64,000 nt of DNA from Oidiodendron maius Zn (taxonomy: Eukaryota > Ascomycota > Leotiomycetes > Myxotrichaceae). The DNA is taken from positions 558,001 to 622,000 of the forward strand of contig KN832870.1 of the NCBI GenBank assembly GCA_000827325.1, written 5' to 3'. A program made the position numbers and the translations under genes. The notes under the pieces are model-generated. The model had not been told where the DNA came from. It was given only the letters and a program-made list of their open reading frames with translations, and made no database searches. Below, piece after piece: positions 23,616 to 35,145 of this stretch; the first letter of the stretch is position 1; each line of letters starts with the position of its first letter.

Positions 23616-24238
23616 ACTCTGTTTGAGGCATACAAGGAGCTAGTTCTGGAAATATGAGCAAATCAATGTGATAAGTCCTGTGGGCTGGCGACAACAATGC
23701 CGATATCAGTAGGATTCATTTCTGAGGGGATCCACAAATGTGGAGGGACCATTGCGGTAGCTTTTTACGAGATCAACACACATCTTGTTATACTTGATTT
23801 AACATACTTGAAGTCCGTTGAAGAGCAATAATCTTCTATAAAGAGTCTGATCCCATGATTGCGCCCCGTCGAGCCTTGACCGAGTGACTTCTTCCTGTAT
23901 TGCAGCTGACAACTTTAATTTGTGGTGCGTCCGCATTTAGCATGGCATGAGGTTTGCTACGGGTGTTTCACCACGTAGAGAAGTCGGTTACAGGCTGCGA
24001 GCGTTGTAAAATTAGGGATACTAGCCTGTAGCTCACTAATTTCAGAATGGGTTTTGTTGCAGGTAAACATGTAAGCGAGAACTAATTATATCTAACCAGT
24101 TTAGCCTCTGTCTGGTGACTCACGACTTTTGACGCCATATTCTGTATTCCCATCAATCTCTCTCAGATCTAATTATCATCCTATATCAATTAATACCCCA
24201 TTCTTCATATGTACTTTCAGACTCAAGCACGAACCGTA
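23616..24238. other. Intergenic region
   Basis: No gene seen. It contains the 3' end of the S33 peptidase and the promoter of the DJ-1/PfpI gene, with an AT-rich stretch near 24180-24200. Confidence 0.6.
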
Positions 24239-24928
24239 ATGGCCAAGCAAACCCCACAACCCCTCAAAGTCCTCTACCACCTCCACCCGTCTCTCGACAC
24301 GCTGGACTTCACCGGCCCCCTCGAAATCCTCTCCCATGCGACTTACACCCCCACTCCTGACTCTGACACAGACTATTCAAAGGTGTTCCACAATACAATT
24401 ACCGCTGCTTCCGAACACACGACCTCAAATCAGAACTGCATCTTCAAACGCCACATCTCAGTCCCCGAAGCATATGCTACGCTTACAGATTACGACGTAC
24501 TCATCATACCCGGCGGCGGGTCTCCTGGAGTCCTTACAGGGAAAACAGAACCCCTAGGGCTAATTAAGGCATTTGCAGCTCTGCCCAAAAGGGAGAATGG
24601 AAGAGTAAGGACGCTGATGAGTGTGTGTACTGGGAGCTTGTTCCTTGGTGAAACAGGGGTGTTGAACGGCCTGAGCGCGACGACGCATAAGAATTATTAT
24701 GGGAGGCTGAGAGAAGTGTGTGAGTCCAAAGGGAAGACGAACGTGCTGCAAGAAAGATTCGTAGTTAATAAGGCTGACGAGAAAGGACTCAGGGTTATTA
24801 CGAGTGGAGGGGTTAGCTGCGGATTGGATGCTAGTCTGTGGTTGATTGGAGATGTGGCGGGTAAGGAGAGCAGAGAGAGAGTTATGGACGTGGTGCAGTA
24901 TGCCTGGAGGGAGGGCGTGGTACTTTGA
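24239..24928 (+). CDS. DJ-1/PfpI family protein, 229 residues
   Basis: A single-exon gene; an in-frame ATG at 24209 is also possible, but MAKQTPQPLKVLYHLHPSL at 24239 is closer to the start of the fold. Motifs: LDFTGPLEIL with the conserved acidic residue near the active site; DVLIIPGGGSPG; the nucleophile elbow MSVCTGSLFLGETGVLNG with Cys; then SATTHKNYYGRL; and a conserved C-terminal ITSGGVSCGLDASLWLI. This pattern is typical of the fungal PfpI-like branch close to isonitrile-hydratase/ThiJ proteins. The actual substrate cannot be told. The protein should be cytosolic. The frame is intact. Confidence 0.88.
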   Translation: MAKQTPQPLKVLYHLHPSLDTLDFTGPLEILSHATYTPTPDSDTDYSKVFHNTITAASEHTTSNQNCIFKRHISVPEAYATLTDYDVLIIPGGGSPGVLTGKTEPLGLIKAFAALPKRENGRVRTLMSVCTGSLFLGETGVLNGLSATTHKNYYGRLREVCESKGKTNVLQERFVVNKADEKGLRVITSGGVSCGLDASLWLIGDVAGKESRERVMDVVQYAWREGVVL

Positions 24929-25819
24929 GATGTTAAGTAATCAGATATGAGTTGCATTTGATAAATGGTGAGTACCAGCTTCTGCCTTCGATCTGTAATA
25001 GACCTCTCTTCTGAACTAGATGGCTCAGTATTGGTTCCACCGTAATCGGATGCATAGTGTGCACTTTCTGATTTCCCAAAGTACCTGCTGCTGTTTTGGC
25101 ACACTTGAGGGCTTTGTTTTGGCCATGATTTTCCGACAGACTGTCTTGATTGCTGATGATTTGCTGAGATCAGACAATGATATTCCAGAACGCGTTAGAT
25201 CTCTGAAGAGAGACTCCCATCACGCGTCACTGTCACCAAAGCCAACTGAGCTGGTGTACAGCTCGTCCTCAAGTGATTGGATTGATATCGAACCAGAGAA
25301 AGGTCCGAGAGAGCTAGCCCCTTCCTGGGGCGCAACCAGCGGACTTAGTGTATAGCTGAGCATCCAAGCGAAGCCAGTTAGGCAGTGGCCCTCGCACTCG
25401 GGGTCGGTATTTTGAACGACGTCTTATAATTTGGGTTGGTATAGCCTTTTTTCCCAGCGCGATAGAGCCACAGAAGAAAAGTGTTGTATTAACACGAAAT
25501 TACTAGGCTAAATAAAGAAGAAGAGGAGATTGGAGAATAGAGCCGGACCTGAATATAAATACAGCTGCCGAGTGAACCTTTATTCACAGCTGGAGCCAGC
25601 AGCGAACTGCCACCGCCATCCGCACTACTAGTGCCTCGCTTATGATACGCCGATGTTGGTACCACGTAACTGCCGGTATCTTAACCCGGGCCTGTAATAT
25701 ATAAAAGGGTAGGGAAAACATGAAAATCGTAGTTTTAATGATTTGAGCATAGACTTTAATTTATATACTGTAGTATAGCGATCAATATCTTAGTAGCAAG
25801 ATATGATTATACCAGCTCT
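24929..25819. other. Intergenic region between convergent genes
   Basis: A plus-strand frame at 25020-25355 is open for 111 codons but has no recognisable domain. The rest is AT-rich. I see no supported gene. Confidence 0.5.
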
Positions 25820-28024
25820 CTATTCATCTACTGACCATACAATCGCAAAATACGTCTTCGCTACAATCGCTGACGGCACGCCATTATCAACTACCGCATG
25901 TATCTCTAATGAAATATTTGTGTTCGCCGGAACGCTAGGTACAGAAATCCGTTCAATCAGCTGCTCTCCAGCCGTATCATGCATAACACCCGGTTGCTTA
26001 ACCCTCGGTGTATCGACGCCGCCAGTTAATGTCCATCCCACCTCGGCGCGCAGAAACAACCTATTCTGTAGTTTTGCGCCGGGATAATCGATCTGTGCGA
26101 AGGTGGCGCGGAAGGTGCTAGTTGTAGGAATGTTGGGGGCGATAATCGAGACAATTGGCGTAGGGGGAATCCTCATGACGGGAGGAACAGCCTTAGGATC
26201 GAGAACTTCGTCCGGATCGAAATATCCTTGGAAAAGGGTGCCGTTGAGAAGTGGGGTCAGTGAAGCCTTGATGCTTACTCGGCCGTGTCCTTGGATGTTG
26301 TTCGGTGCTTCTGTTATGGCTGTACCGCGACAGGTCCCACCCGTGAGCGACAGGTCGACGGCGCCGTGAACTAGCAAAGCCCTGATCATAGCTGAGTACG
26401 GGCTGTAGCCACACTCCTTTATGAATGCAGACCTTAATACTGCGATATGGCCAGCGACGAGCGGTGCCGCTTGGCTCGTCCCGCTTTGAAACATGTAGTT
26501 GTCGTCTCCAGTTATCCCAAACTTATCGAGAACATCGCCATTTCGTATTTGGAAACCCAGAGGCCCCTTCTTCACTTGTACGGCTGGATCTCGGCTCGCT
26601 GCCGACAGGATAGCGATCCCGGGAGCGACCACATCCGGCTTGATCAAGACGGTGGGTTTGCTAGGATCCGCTTCAGGTGGCTGGCCGGGGCTGCTGAAAG
26701 CGCCAACAATATCTACTCCGCCTGCTTGTCCACCTGGAGCTAAATACTTCACGCCATTGCAAGGTCGTGTGGTTTGAGTTGCCCCAACGGTAACAGCATT
26801 TTTGGCCGTGGCAGCCCAACCAATTTCCTGCTCTCCAACTGGCTTCTCACCACGATTTCCGGCTGAGACAACTGGTATGAATTCCGGGTTCTTATTACAG
26901 TAGATGTCGATAGTTAACGCATCCATACCATAAAATCCAGCAGAGGGATCACTCGTTCCGTACGAACAATTGTTGATGTAGCCTCCTTCTTTCAATGTAG
27001 CGTCAAATACCTGGCTGAAAAGAGTTGGAACTAGCTTTCCGTTGTCGTCAAGTAGAGATTGGAAGACGAGGAAAGCGCTAGGAGCAGTGCCTTTACAGAC
27101 CCAGCCTGGCTTTCCGGACGAGTTTCCAAGAACACATCCTGCGACGTGTGTACCATGGCCATCTGGGTCATTTGTCAATACGGAACGACCAACGGCAGTG
27201 AGCGTCTTCACTCGATCTCGAAACGCAGGATGAGTGTCAGTGACACTGCCCATGTCGAAACCTGTGTCCGCCACACCAACCACTTCACCCTTTCCTTTAT
27301 ATCGATCTCCAACTGGGTCAGTGAGGGGACTTGTATAGCCTAGAATCTCGCGTGCGACCGCGGTGTCTGGCTCAATTGGATATCTTGGCTCAATGCTATG
27401 CACAGAATCAAGAGCGGCTATGGCTGACAGGTCCTTCTTTTCCAGCGTAGCGCAGAATATTCTTGGTCCCGAAGAGTGTACTGTAGCTGATGGAATTTTG
27501 CTGGTATGTTCAACTACTTGTTCCACTGACAGGTCCGAATCTTCATGCAGAAGTATCGTAACCATTTGCCGCTCCTCTCCTAGATTTACTATGATAGATA
27601 TGTTAGCTTGTGTGTAAATTTTGGAGGAAAGTATATCCAAACCCTCTAGAACATTCGCAACACCGGGGACGTCTGCAGTATCAAGTAATTGTGCACTAGT
27701 TGCTTCGTTTGGGCGTGTGTTTTGTAGAAGCTTTGGGTGAATTTTGAAATCCGAATGATATACAATCGCTTGCTTTACCCAAGGGAGTTTCTTTACCGTA
27801 TCTAGGTCCGAAGGGACGTAGCGACAAAGGTAGTGCCCATATCCAAGAAACTCTTGAACATTAATTTTCATTGCTCGGAGAATGGTCAATTGCTCTTGGA
27901 AAAGTCGATCTGCTGCCAATTGAATGATTATATAGTTGCTCTGTGACGCATCAGAAGAGAAATACCCAGGCAAAGCGGCGGGATCGACGTCGATTGTGTT
28001 GCAATTTATGGTTATCGGGGCCAT
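25820..28024 (-). CDS. Subtilisin-like serine protease (S8) without signal peptide, 734 residues
   Basis: A single exon. The ATG at 28024 (MAPITINCNTIDVD) was preferred over an upstream in-frame one at 28222, because the extra 66 residues are Arg/Leu-rich and not protein-like. Full catalytic set: Asp253 in VADTGFD, His290 in DGHGTHVAG, Asn390 in VVSAGNRG, Ser517 in SGTSQAAPLVAG. About 240 residues precede the catalytic domain. They look like a folded region and may include a propeptide-like part. A beta-rich C-terminal part of about 150 residues follows. No signal peptide is visible, so the enzyme may be intracellular or use another route. It is a complete gene and differs from the ankyrin-fused subtilase at 5239. 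Confidence 0.87.
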   Translation of the reverse strand: MAPITINCNTIDVDPAALPGYFSSDASQSNYIIIQLAADRLFQEQLTILRAMKINVQEFLGYGHYLCRYVPSDLDTVKKLPWVKQAIVYHSDFKIHPKLLQNTRPNEATSAQLLDTADVPGVANVLEGLDILSSKIYTQANISIIVNLGEERQMVTILLHEDSDLSVEQVVEHTSKIPSATVHSSGPRIFCATLEKKDLSAIAALDSVHSIEPRYPIEPDTAVAREILGYTSPLTDPVGDRYKGKGEVVGVADTGFDMGSVTDTHPAFRDRVKTLTAVGRSVLTNDPDGHGTHVAGCVLGNSSGKPGWVCKGTAPSAFLVFQSLLDDNGKLVPTLFSQVFDATLKEGGYINNCSYGTSDPSAGFYGMDALTIDIYCNKNPEFIPVVSAGNRGEKPVGEQEIGWAATAKNAVTVGATQTTRPCNGVKYLAPGGQAGGVDIVGAFSSPGQPPEADPSKPTVLIKPDVVAPGIAILSAASRDPAVQVKKGPLGFQIRNGDVLDKFGITGDDNYMFQSGTSQAAPLVAGHIAVLRSAFIKECGYSPYSAMIRALLVHGAVDLSLTGGTCRGTAITEAPNNIQGHGRVSIKASLTPLLNGTLFQGYFDPDEVLDPKAVPPVMRIPPTPIVSIIAPNIPTTSTFRATFAQIDYPGAKLQNRLFLRAEVGWTLTGGVDTPRVKQPGVMHDTAGEQLIERISVPSVPANTNISLEIHAVVDNGVPSAIVAKTYFAIVWSVDE

Positions 28025-28576
28025 TATTGCAATGCTAGTGAGGGTTTTGGAAACATTTAGATGTCGAAAACTTTCTAGATGTTGATCGAGAGCCGCATCT
28101 AGCAAACGGGAACCCACGTCCAGCTGCTTCGGAAGTGGCCGACGTTGGAGCCTGCAACCTGGCAGTGACGTTCGACGTCGCCTTACATCCCCACCAGGTA
28201 GTAGATGACACGCATGATGCAATTGCTCTTCTTGTTGGGACGCCTGTCAGCTGTCACTTTGAGGTCAGCCCACTCCGTAGTGTGGTCTGACTTGACATGG
28301 GCTGATCAGCCATGCTTATGAGCTACACGCGGGATAAGTCTTGAATGCCCCAGAATGCCACAGGCCACAAGCCACCGTTGGTAATTTCTGGGATAGTTTC
28401 CACAGTTCCCGTGAAGTCAGTCGCAAACGGAAAATAAATAGAACCAAATTTACCTTTGTTTGTTTCCGTCTCAGTCACTGGCTTCTTTGCTCTTCACCAC
28501 AAGGCCAGAGTCAGGAGAGCAAGAAGGATGGATGGTATTTTCAAGCTGGATGGTCTCAAGATAACTTTAATATTAT
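28025..28576. other. Intergenic region between two minus-strand genes
   Basis: It holds the promoter of the subtilase and the 3' end of the amine oxidase. No coding sequence recognised beyond the doubtful N-terminal extension of the subtilase frame up to 28222. Confidence 0.5.
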
Positions 28577-30414
28577 CTACGAAGTGTACCACCCCAAATC
28601 CACCTCATTAACCGATCCCCACGTCTGCACCAACGTTTCTATCAAATCGTTTCTCTCCTCCGTCTTCAGCACCTCGAGAACATTCCTATATGCTGCATTC
28701 ACAGCTCCAATAATCCACGCATGACCACTACTCAACGCCTCACCACCAAAATGCAAATGTCCTTCTTGGGCAGGAGTCATGAGTGCAGGCATGATACGGG
28801 AGTACTGACCCGGTGAGAAAATGGCAAATGCCCCAACAGACCATTCGTTCCGATACCAGTCCCAGGCATGGGAGTCGACGTATTGCGATTGGAGAAAGTC
28901 AAAAGTGACGTTGTTCATCGCCGCAAGATCTTGGAGTACAATGGTTACCAGATGGGCCTGTGCTTCAGGAGTCCCGAGATAAGCGCCTAGACGAGAAGAA
29001 TCCTGGCCCCATACATACGAGGCGATCATTGTACCTGGAGCGCCAGGCACATCGAGGCCGTAACTTGGGTAGACACATCGGCGGAGCGGGAGATCGGAGT
29101 ACGATTGGCCACCATCAAAGGGGGCTGGAAGGTCCTCCCACCTGGATCAGGCGTTAACATTCATTTGTTGATCAGGGACAAATAGGAACCTACCATCGAG
29201 TTTTGAACTTTATGCCAATCTTCATGGAGGGATCATAACTGAGTTTGCGAATCGCATTGCGTTGAGCATATCCAAGCTGAAGCTCCTTCAAATCCACCAC
29301 TTGGAGTGCTCCTAACGGAATGGTCGAGATGACATGAGCATATGTTTGTTCCGTCCCATTATATTCCAAGGCCAATTCGCCATTCGAGCAGGGTTTGATT
29401 GCAGTTACTCGAGAATTTAACACTGGCTTATTCTTGATGATTTGCTGCATCCCATGCACGACACGATCCATTCCCCCTCGGATACAAGTCCAGTTATCCA
29501 GCTTTGATTCGGTGAAGACCCATTGTTCAAGTACACCTTGGGGCATAGAATATGTATCATAATGATCTGTGGCGTCGTTGATTGTTTCCATCCAATCGAT
29601 TTCAGGATCTGTATAGCCGAGAGATAAAAGGTATGCCCGTATGGACTGTGAGTCGGTCTTCATTAGCGCATCGAAGCCGGCCGTAAAATTGTCGGAAAGT
29701 GCGGCAGTGAACTGGCTGGTGACGTTGCTCCAGGCTTGCGCTGGAGAAAGCTTGGCGAACTGAGCGTCAACCGTGCCGTCGTCGGAAAGCTCGGCGTCAA
29801 AAGCATCAGCAGTAGGTGTGACTTGGTTGTATAACAGGACATCGTTAAATAAACGGAATGTATTGTCTGCTGTGAAGATGTATGGGATTTGAACAACTTT
29901 ATCTTGCGACCGTGCAACATGTTTGTTGATATATGGGATCAAAGAGTTGTTCGATCCACCTATGATCCGACCCATGTAGTCCATGCCGGGAAATCTCATT
30001 GCTCCAACATCCTATTAAGGGTTAAATAATTCTACGTATGCCATTTTCCGTCACCGCACTTACATAGTAGTCGTAGTAGTCAGGATCATTTGGTGTTGAT
30101 TGGGACCATGCCGTCTCATTAAAGCGGTGTGTGAAGATTCTTCCACCAACTCGGTCTGAGCCTTCGAGAATATCGTAATCAATTCCCAAAGAATCAAGAA
30201 GAATGGCCGTGTAGAGCCCACCAGCTCCAGCACCTATAATGCCAACCTTGAAGGGAACATCTGATGGAGTTGGGGTTGTTGGAAAATCTGGGTACTTTGA
30301 TCCAGCGAGGATCTCCCGCAAATATGCTTCTCGGGGACTTGAAATAGCCTGAGATGAAAAACCCGTCGTCACCAAGCAAAGGACACTTGAAAGACTGACT
30401 AGTGATACACGCAT
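28577..30414 (-). CDS. Secreted flavin-containing amine oxidase (L-amino-acid/monoamine oxidase-like), 577 residues
   Basis: Three exons join in phase: 30414-30064, 30011-29194 and 29141-28577. Residues 1-23 (MRVSLVSLSSVLCLVTTGFS) form a signal peptide. The FAD/dinucleotide-binding motif VGIIGAGAGGLYTAILL and EGSDRVGGRIFTH follow directly. Later come the family's DVGAMRFPG, WTCIRGGMDRVVHG, STIPLGALQ and the C-terminal FAD motif LHFGGEALSSGHAWIIGAVNAA. Length and order match secreted fungal L-amino-acid oxidases, which deaminate amino acids oxidatively and release hydrogen peroxide and ammonia. The exact substrate is not readable. The splice sites are consensus (GTAAGT, GTAGGT). Confidence 0.9.
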
Positions 30415-30477
30415 TTTAAACAAATAGTGCTTGTTGCGGGTTATTTGTGTCAGTACATCTTCAAAGATGGAGCAAGC

Positions 30478-30500
30478 TGCCATATATATATATATTCTAT
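30478..30500 (-). promoter_or_regulatory. TATA-like TA run upstream of the amine oxidase
   Basis: An alternating TA stretch lies about 70-85 bp upstream of the amine-oxidase start codon, the distance expected of a TATA element with a short 5' UTR. This is judged only from sequence and position. Confidence 0.35.
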
Positions 30501-32680
30501 GTCTCTTCTGTTCAATTAGCGGGGTGGGAAGACGAGAGATCTTCATCGGCGAAATTTGAATATCGTGTATTCCTATCGTGAACGTATGGAGGAACGATCT
30601 ATTGATTTTTCGTAGGACATCACACACGCCACGTAGTATGTGTCTCGCAATTCAATTTTCTTGTGCTACAAATTAGTTGAGTTCAGCTAAGATCGACGCT
30701 TTCAGGCGGGAAAAGGTTGTACAGGGTGCATGTTAGGCCTTATTTCACGCACAGGTGGCTGGATCTAGGCAAGATCAGTATTATCCACCAGCGGTATGCA
30801 AAAAAACAAAATCTTCGCCGTAGATCAACTTTCAGCTTTGCGGCCGTTCAATTGTGTGTGGCGCTCTCTTCTTGCCAGTATCGACTGGAAAGAATCGATT
30901 ACCCCTTCTCTAATAGGGGAAGCCTAGTCTAAATACAAAATAAGTGCGTACACGGTGGTGCGAACTGCCGGTCTACCCCACCGTTCGGCTTCGACCCCTG
31001 TGACCCACCTGCCCTGTCCAAATAAACCAGCCGACTAAGGGAAAGCTTGGGCGAACATCAAGAGAAAAAGGACATCGGACCCTTCGAACTGAAGATGATT
31101 AATAATTACTGTATCATGGTCCATTGATATTCGGAGACGCTAGCCAGGTCGCCGTTAACTTACAACTTCGACCGACCCTTCGCGACCGCCATCTCCCACG
31201 AAATCTGCTCGATCTCACATACTATGCCCTCTTCTTTGCTATTGGCCGAAAGTATGCAGGCCTCAGCTATGTGTCGCTTAACCCTTCTGCGATCCGTAGC
31301 AATCTCGCCATCCACTAGAGGCCCCCTATTGGATTTGGTTTCGAGTTGAAACATTGTTTGAGAGAGCACCTGGAGGCTAGCTTGAAGAGGCAAGAAGCAC
31401 GTCGGGAGAAATATGGAACACTTGACATAGATACCAACGATCGAAGACGATCTTCGCCGGATCAAATATGAGAGCTTACTTCCAGCTTGCGTCCGATGAC
31501 TTAAACGACGCCACACGCACACGCCCATCCTCTCGCCACCGCCCTCCGTCGATTTGACGACTCGTTCCGTTACCGTGAGATTATCACGAGCAATGAAGAT
31601 GCAACACGTCGCGAGCCAGTTCAAACATAAAGGAGTTGATGGAACTGGGAAACCAAAGGCCAGAACACAGAAGCGGAACAAACGAGCACAGCAGCGAAAT
31701 GGCATGAATGCGAAACAGGTCTGATAGCAAAAGGCGAGACGCCATGGACGGAAGAACGCTACTTGACACAGGCAAGCGACATCTACCCACAATATGATCA
31801 CGAGATCAAAAACACTACGTTGTGGCCCACCAGTTTGATGGTGAGAGAACTCACGGTTGAGAAGCGTAGCGATGAGGGGTTGCTTTCGTCATGCTCGTCT
31901 GGGTTATTGAGGTGGGCTGTGTTGTTGCTGTAGGCAGTTTAAGGTCCAGCCACTGCAGCGAGAGCTACAACTTGTCGATTGTATGCCCCTTCCCGCTTTC
32001 ATTTCCTGCGATTATGATGGCCCAGATAAGCAGAGATGGGGATAAAATACTGGCCAAGGAGTTCTCCCAGGAAGAACATTCCATCCAGTAGCTGCGGCAA
32101 TTTTTCAAGTCCAAGCAAGCAATGAATTATCGCTGGCTACATTTCTGATCCGTGAATTTTGGCATTTTGCTGTAGGGAATAGATCCGCAGGACCTTTCAT
32201 AAAGGCTTCTAGCACTCCTTGGTCTTTCTCAAGGAGTTGAATGAAGGAGGGCACGTTTTAGTCGTTATGTAAGATTAGAGCGAGGAACAAAAGACACAGG
32301 GTAAATTTCTTCTGAACCATAGGTCCGGATATCTAATGACGGTCAGTGTTATCCCGTAGAGTATATTTTGACTGTATGTTTTATTCCCGACTGCTAGTCT
32401 CAACATTTGTTCTAGGATAAGGGAAACCACCACGTGGAGAAAACTTTGTCGAGACTGCAAACCACTCCGCGCACATTCATTTCCATCACTAGAGCCCGCA
32501 TTGCTATAGAGGCCAATCCCCAGATACGCCGTACGAGAGCCTACACTCCACAAAATGGGTCTACAGATCCTCACTCTATATGCCCACTGTCCATTTGAAG
32601 CCTGGCATGTTCCAGAAGCTGTATCGCCATGTCTAACGCCGGCCAATAATAAACATCACGTTAATGGAAAATCATGTGTT
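30501..32680. other. Gene-poor region with weak open frames
   Basis: The minus-strand frame 31160-31801 (213 codons) is open, but its composition (Cys/Phe/Arg-rich) does not look like a normal protein. The opposite strand in the same place reads partly protein-like but is crossed by stops. I could not assign either. No repeat or RNA gene was recognised. Confidence 0.45.
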
Positions 32681-32681
32681 C

Positions 32682-32892
32682 CTACACCACCGTTTATTAG
32701 GTTAATACATCAACAAGACCAACTAGTACTTACCGTCAAATGCCCTAATCCTTGTCCGTCGTCAACGGGCCTGTACTACCGTTAGTTATGTTCAAGCATC
32801 GACAAGACCGACCAGTAAATACTTTGGTTTGATTTCTATACTACCGTTAGTTATATTGATGCACGCGCAAGACCGATCAGTACGTACTCTGC
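32682..32892. repeat. Three imperfect direct repeat units
   Basis: Units starting near 32682, 32774 and 32839 share the pattern tac(t)accgtt-ag-ttat...(g/c)aagacc(g/a)a(c/t)(c/t)agta. The second and third units are the closest (65 bp apart). All three are diverged, so the array is old. Confidence 0.55.
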
Positions 32893-33139
32893 CCCTGAGC
32901 TGCACATAGCATGCCTAGCGCCATCAGAGCAATGTTAATAACCTTCATTTTGATATTTCAAATTCCAACAAATTTTGATGCAACGTAGTTGGGATGATAT
33001 AATGAGGAAAGACGATAAGAGTGATGAAAGACGAGTTCTTGTCGTTCTTGCGCCTTTATGTAGTACTTATGAAGTCGAGCAGAGTTCTGTAGGATTAAGT
33101 GAGTTTTAATGCTAAAATAAGGGACCAATTGAACCTTCG

Positions 33140-33420
33140 CTACCGTATCTACTGGCATATAAGCCCCCCTTTGCCACAAACCCCCTGGATTATAAGCCCC
33201 CTCATAGCGAAGGGTCGCTAACCCGCCATAACAAAATTTATATAGCGCACAGATCGTCTACAGAGCTTTTTGGGTGCTGTGCCACCCCCAGCCAAAAGTA
33301 GCCCGCCCTACTATTACGGCGCAACTAAGCCTAATCCTCGTGAAGTAAATCCTTTAAATCCTTTTTATTTATAGGGTTACTAAGCCTTTTTTAAGTCACA
33401 TCCTGACTCTTTCCTCTGGA
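33140..33420. mobile_element. Possible end of a decayed DNA transposon (pogo/Fot1-like)
   Basis: The stretch gtatctactggcatataag followed by CCCCC runs, then a second TATAAGCCCCC, resembles terminal repeats that I associate with fungal pogo-type elements. No matching inverted copy and no transposase frame were found nearby, so the call is tentative. Confidence 0.25.
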
Positions 33421-34016
33421 GGTCAAGGTATCTGTGAAGCAGAATGCTTTCTAATAGACTATATTTGATCTATCGTAGATATTATAGCACGCGACTATAG
33501 TTCCAACCTGCTATAGCAACATGAGAAAGAGTTTCCTATCTGTTGAAGAGCTTTGCTTAGAAGATATCTCACGCTGGAATGCGCAAGGCTGCTCCAAGTG
33601 TCTCAACGACACAGGTCTTGATAGCAGCGGAAGTTGTTAAACACAGCAGCGATCGAAAAGTAGGGCTGGTAACAGTGGCCTATACTGACTTGTAACACCT
33701 TCAATATCTAAACAACCTATTATTTTTGTTAGCAAATATCGAAAGGACGATGAAATGGACTATCCATATGCGTGTTTCTTTTTCCCAGTCCTCTTCCTCT
33801 TCTTCTTGATTTCTATACCCTTTCTCCTCTATGATTAGGGCTCTCTGGCCTACTTTCATTTCCTGGACAACTGCTAGGACTTTATTGGAAATGCAGTGTG
33901 CACCTTCATCATCTTTATACTGACCGTTATAACCAGCGTAAGCCTAAGTCCTTCAAGCAGCGATGGCAAGCTAGTACTGTTTATCAGAACTGCCCAAGGT
34001 GATTATCAGGAATATC

Positions 34017-34775
34017 TCACCACAAGATAATATCCCCTGCAATTTTCTGAGATAAAGAGCCTATCACAATACCGCCAAGTCGAAGTTTCACTCCGTCCCC
34101 ATTTCCCGGTTTCTGATCACCGAACCCATTCTCTAATCCATATACGCCATCACCAAGAAGAGTTATATCAGAAAAGGCACCGAGTTTGTAGTAGGCCACT
34201 AGCACAGGCACCTCGATCGGAAGACTCTCAGAGCGTTAGTGTATTGTTCGCATCGCAATCTAGAATACCATACCAAATCTGGCACGGAGCCAATTGGAAG
34301 GAAGCTCATCATTTGACAGATCAATTCGGTGATGCCAAAGGCGTTAATATCTTCATCGGTGATGGCTTTAAAGCTAGAAAAATTGCCGAGGATCGCTTGT
34401 GAGCCCAGGTTCCTAGAGTGATTTAGCGCACTAACGCTAATAAGAGAACAGTATAAACTAAGATTATGAATAGCCGTGTGCCCATGATCAAATTTGAGCT
34501 GGTAGGGATCCTCTACAACACTAGCAAGCATGACCAAGTGTTGTACAAATTCAATAAGATGAAAGCGTTGGAAGACAGTCAGTGGCTAAACGGACCAGCA
34601 TCTCAATAGGATCGTTGGGGTCTGTGTCTAGGAATTGAAGGTCTGCCAAATGGGCGACGACATCATGAAGTTTATACATGCAAGCTAGATATAACGCCCT
34701 GTCAGCATATTGATTCTTCACCTCGAGTGTGACTCTTGCTACTCTCAGACGGACTTGAATAATACAATGATGCAC
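34017..34775 (-). pseudogene. Unrecognised broken ORF series
   Basis: Three successive minus-strand open pieces (34775-34551, 34537-34199, 34211-34017) overlap in different frames. They have protein-like composition (LYLACMYKLHDVVAHLADLQ; FLPIGSVPDLVWYSRLRCEQ; YYKLGAFSDITLLGDGVYGL). The second frame runs upstream across the first boundary as HLIEFVQHLVMLASVVEDPY, which suggests a frameshift rather than an intron. I do not recognise the family. It could be a decayed single gene. Confidence 0.35.
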
Positions 34776-35145
34776 CCGGTTTATACGGCGTAATCACGCT
34801 ACCTGGGGCTTTGGCGTCTGCTACTATCATTCTCTTACTTCAGATTAGGAAATTCTTACACCAGACAGTGATTAGAGAAAGGTGGTCGGGATTTTACACC
34901 AAGTGGTCGAGATTTAGCTGGTCCCTTACGTTATAGAGCCATATTTAGTTTAGCGCTGCATTGCAGGTAATCCTGACAGGCATAATAAGCGAATCCATTC
35001 ACGTGCTACTGCCAACTTCTCAACCTCGTGGAAAGAGCCAGCAGCTCTTATCCTTCGCTCCATTGGATTATAACCCGGGATATCAGCCTGGGATATCAGC
35101 TTATGCATCTAGAGACACACGAGGCCCTAGTGTTTATGCGCAATC

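Noticed and set aside
28025-28222. N-terminal extension of the subtilase starting at 28222
   Set aside because: The extra peptide is Arg/Leu/His-rich without signal-peptide or domain character. The ATG at 28024 begins a protein-like sequence.
31160-31801. Minus-strand frame of 213 codons
   Set aside because: Cys/Phe/Arg-rich composition, no motif, no splice or promoter context. Treated as chance.
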